Below, piece by piece: positions 12,139 to 12,861 of a DNA stretch of 12,861 nucleotides. The stretch is from DATHBP01 sp035296085. GTDB lineage: Bacteria; Actinomycetota; Actinomycetes; Propionibacteriales; Nocardioidaceae. The first letter of the stretch is position 1, and each line of letters begins with the position of its first letter. A program made the translations under genes and the position numbers. Below the pieces are notes generated by a model, which was given only the letters and a program-made list of their open reading frames with translations, did not search any database and was not told the DNA's origin. The DNA lies in the NCBI GenBank assembly GCA_035296085.1, contig DATHBP010000046.1, positions 1-12,861 of the forward strand, read 5' to 3'.

Positions 12139-12861
12139 ATGGAGAAAGTCGTCGCTTTGGAGCGGATGGTTGAGCTGCAGCAGCTGATTGGCTCTACGCA
12201 GGCGGAGCTCGCGGCCACTATGGCGAGCTTCGTGGCTGGCGCTCGACGTGAGGTGTTGGGTGGTGAGTTCGCGACCGATGAGATCGCGGTTGCTTTGCGC
12301 TGCGGTCGGGGTCGGGTGCTCAACCAGGTCCGGCTCGCGGAGACGATGCAGACCAGCTTGCCGGCGACGTGGGCGGCGTGGAGCGCCGGGACTATCGACG
12401 CCTACACAGCCGGGCAGATCCTGGACGCGGCGGAGCGGCTGGCCGACCCCGACAAGCTGGCCGAGTTCGACGCCGAGGCCGCCGAGCGTGCTGTTTCGAA
12501 GACCGCGCCGCAGCTGACTGCCTGGCTGGCGCGCAGGGTGGCCCGGCTGGAGCCGGAGCAGAGCGCTGCCCGGCATCAGCGGGCGGTCGGGCAGCGGCGG
12601 GTGGGTGTGCAGCTGGACCTGGACGGCATGGGCACGCTGTGGGCGATGACCAACGCGGTGGACCTGACCGCGATCGACCTCGAGCTCACCCGCATGGCCA
12701 AGGACCTCGGCGCTGATGACCCGCGCAGCATCGAGCAGCGCCGGGTGGACCTGATGGTCGACCGGCTGCTCGGCCGCGCCACCAGCGGGCAGCCGGCTGA
12801 CAGCGGCGCCGACTCCGCCGACGCCCACTCGGGCCCCTCCAGCCGGCCACCGGCCCCGGTG
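12139..12861 (+). CDS. DUF222 / 13E12-repeat family protein (HNH-endonuclease type), 3' end outside window
   Basis: The frame opens at ATG 12139 and runs without a stop to the right edge (241 codons seen). It has the helical DUF222 pattern: an N-terminal helix (ALERMVELQQLIGSTQAEL), then ATDEIAVALRCGRGRVLNQVRLAETMQTSLPATWAAWSAG split over about 45-83, and later RRVGVQLDLDGMGTLWAM and RSIEQRRVDLMVDRLLGR. These match the actinobacterial 13E12 family, whose C-terminus usually carries an HNH nuclease domain. That domain, if present, lies beyond the window. The last visible residues form a Ser/Ala/Pro-rich linker. No Shine-Dalgarno is seen before the ATG. These genes often occur in many copies per genome; their role is not established. 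Confidence 0.88.
   Translation, partial: MEKVVALERMVELQQLIGSTQAELAATMASFVAGARREVLGGEFATDEIAVALRCGRGRVLNQVRLAETMQTSLPATWAAWSAGTIDAYTAGQILDAAERLADPDKLAEFDAEAAERAVSKTAPQLTAWLARRVARLEPEQSAARHQRAVGQRRVGVQLDLDGMGTLWAMTNAVDLTAIDLELTRMAKDLGADDPRSIEQRRVDLMVDRLLGRATSGQPADSGADSADAHSGPSSRPPAPV

Noticed and set aside
12000..12323. 107-codon minus-strand frame over the spacer and the DUF222 start
   Set aside because: It is antisense to the DUF222 N-terminus and lacks a ribosome site or recognisable domain.
1..12861. CRISPR array, tRNA/rRNA, transposase, prophage or toxin-antitoxin genes
   Set aside because: No regularly spaced repeats, cloverleaf-like segments, transposase motifs or phage genes were found on either strand.

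Overview
The window looks like chromosomal DNA of a high-GC actinobacterium. The evidence is strongly GC-biased third codon positions, a DUF3040 membrane protein, a DUF222/13E12 (HNH-type) gene at the right edge, an actinobacterial LexA box (TCGAAC-N4-GTTCGA), and several genes whose TANNNT -10 hexamer sits only 6-7 nt before the start codon, as in leaderless mRNAs. Nocardioides-like Propionibacteriales would fit, but the genus cannot be fixed from sequence reading alone.

Left part (1-2436): the C-terminal half of a TgpA-type transglutaminase membrane protein (+), cut by the window edge. It converges on a DUF3040 gene (-), and the two stop codons share one CTAG. Divergent from DUF3040 is a secreted L,D-transpeptidase with a peptidoglycan-binding domain (+). 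This is a cell-envelope neighbourhood.

Centre (2471-8114): the main system of the window, a compact three-gene operon on the minus strand in the order DUF6504 protein, DnaE2-type error-prone polymerase (1280 aa), DinB/Pol IV. The gaps are 9 nt and a 4-nt GTGA stop/start overlap. Upstream is a TTGACG-N17-TACTGT promoter, with a perfect LexA palindrome over the predicted transcription start. The operon therefore reads as a DNA-damage-induced translesion/mutagenesis cassette. It resembles the ImuA-ImuB-DnaE2 mutasome, but a small DUF6504 protein and a catalytically intact DinB occupy the positions of ImuA and the inactive ImuB. DnaE2 keeps its polymerase aspartates and has lost several PHP metal ligands, which argues against proofreading.

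Right part (8115-12861): an MFS exporter gene (+) diverges from the SOS operon and has its own operator-like inverted repeat. A HIT-family hydrolase gene (-) follows. Divergent from HIT is a translationally coupled pair (+, TGATG overlap): a DUF4126 membrane protein and an uncharacterised ATP-grasp enzyme. After a 148-bp spacer of visibly lower GC, a DUF222/13E12 gene runs off the right edge before its expected HNH domain.

No tRNA, rRNA, CRISPR array, insertion sequence or convincing intrinsic terminator was seen. No gene-free stretch exceeds 300 bases; the longest is the 242-bp divergent control region at 7873-8114.
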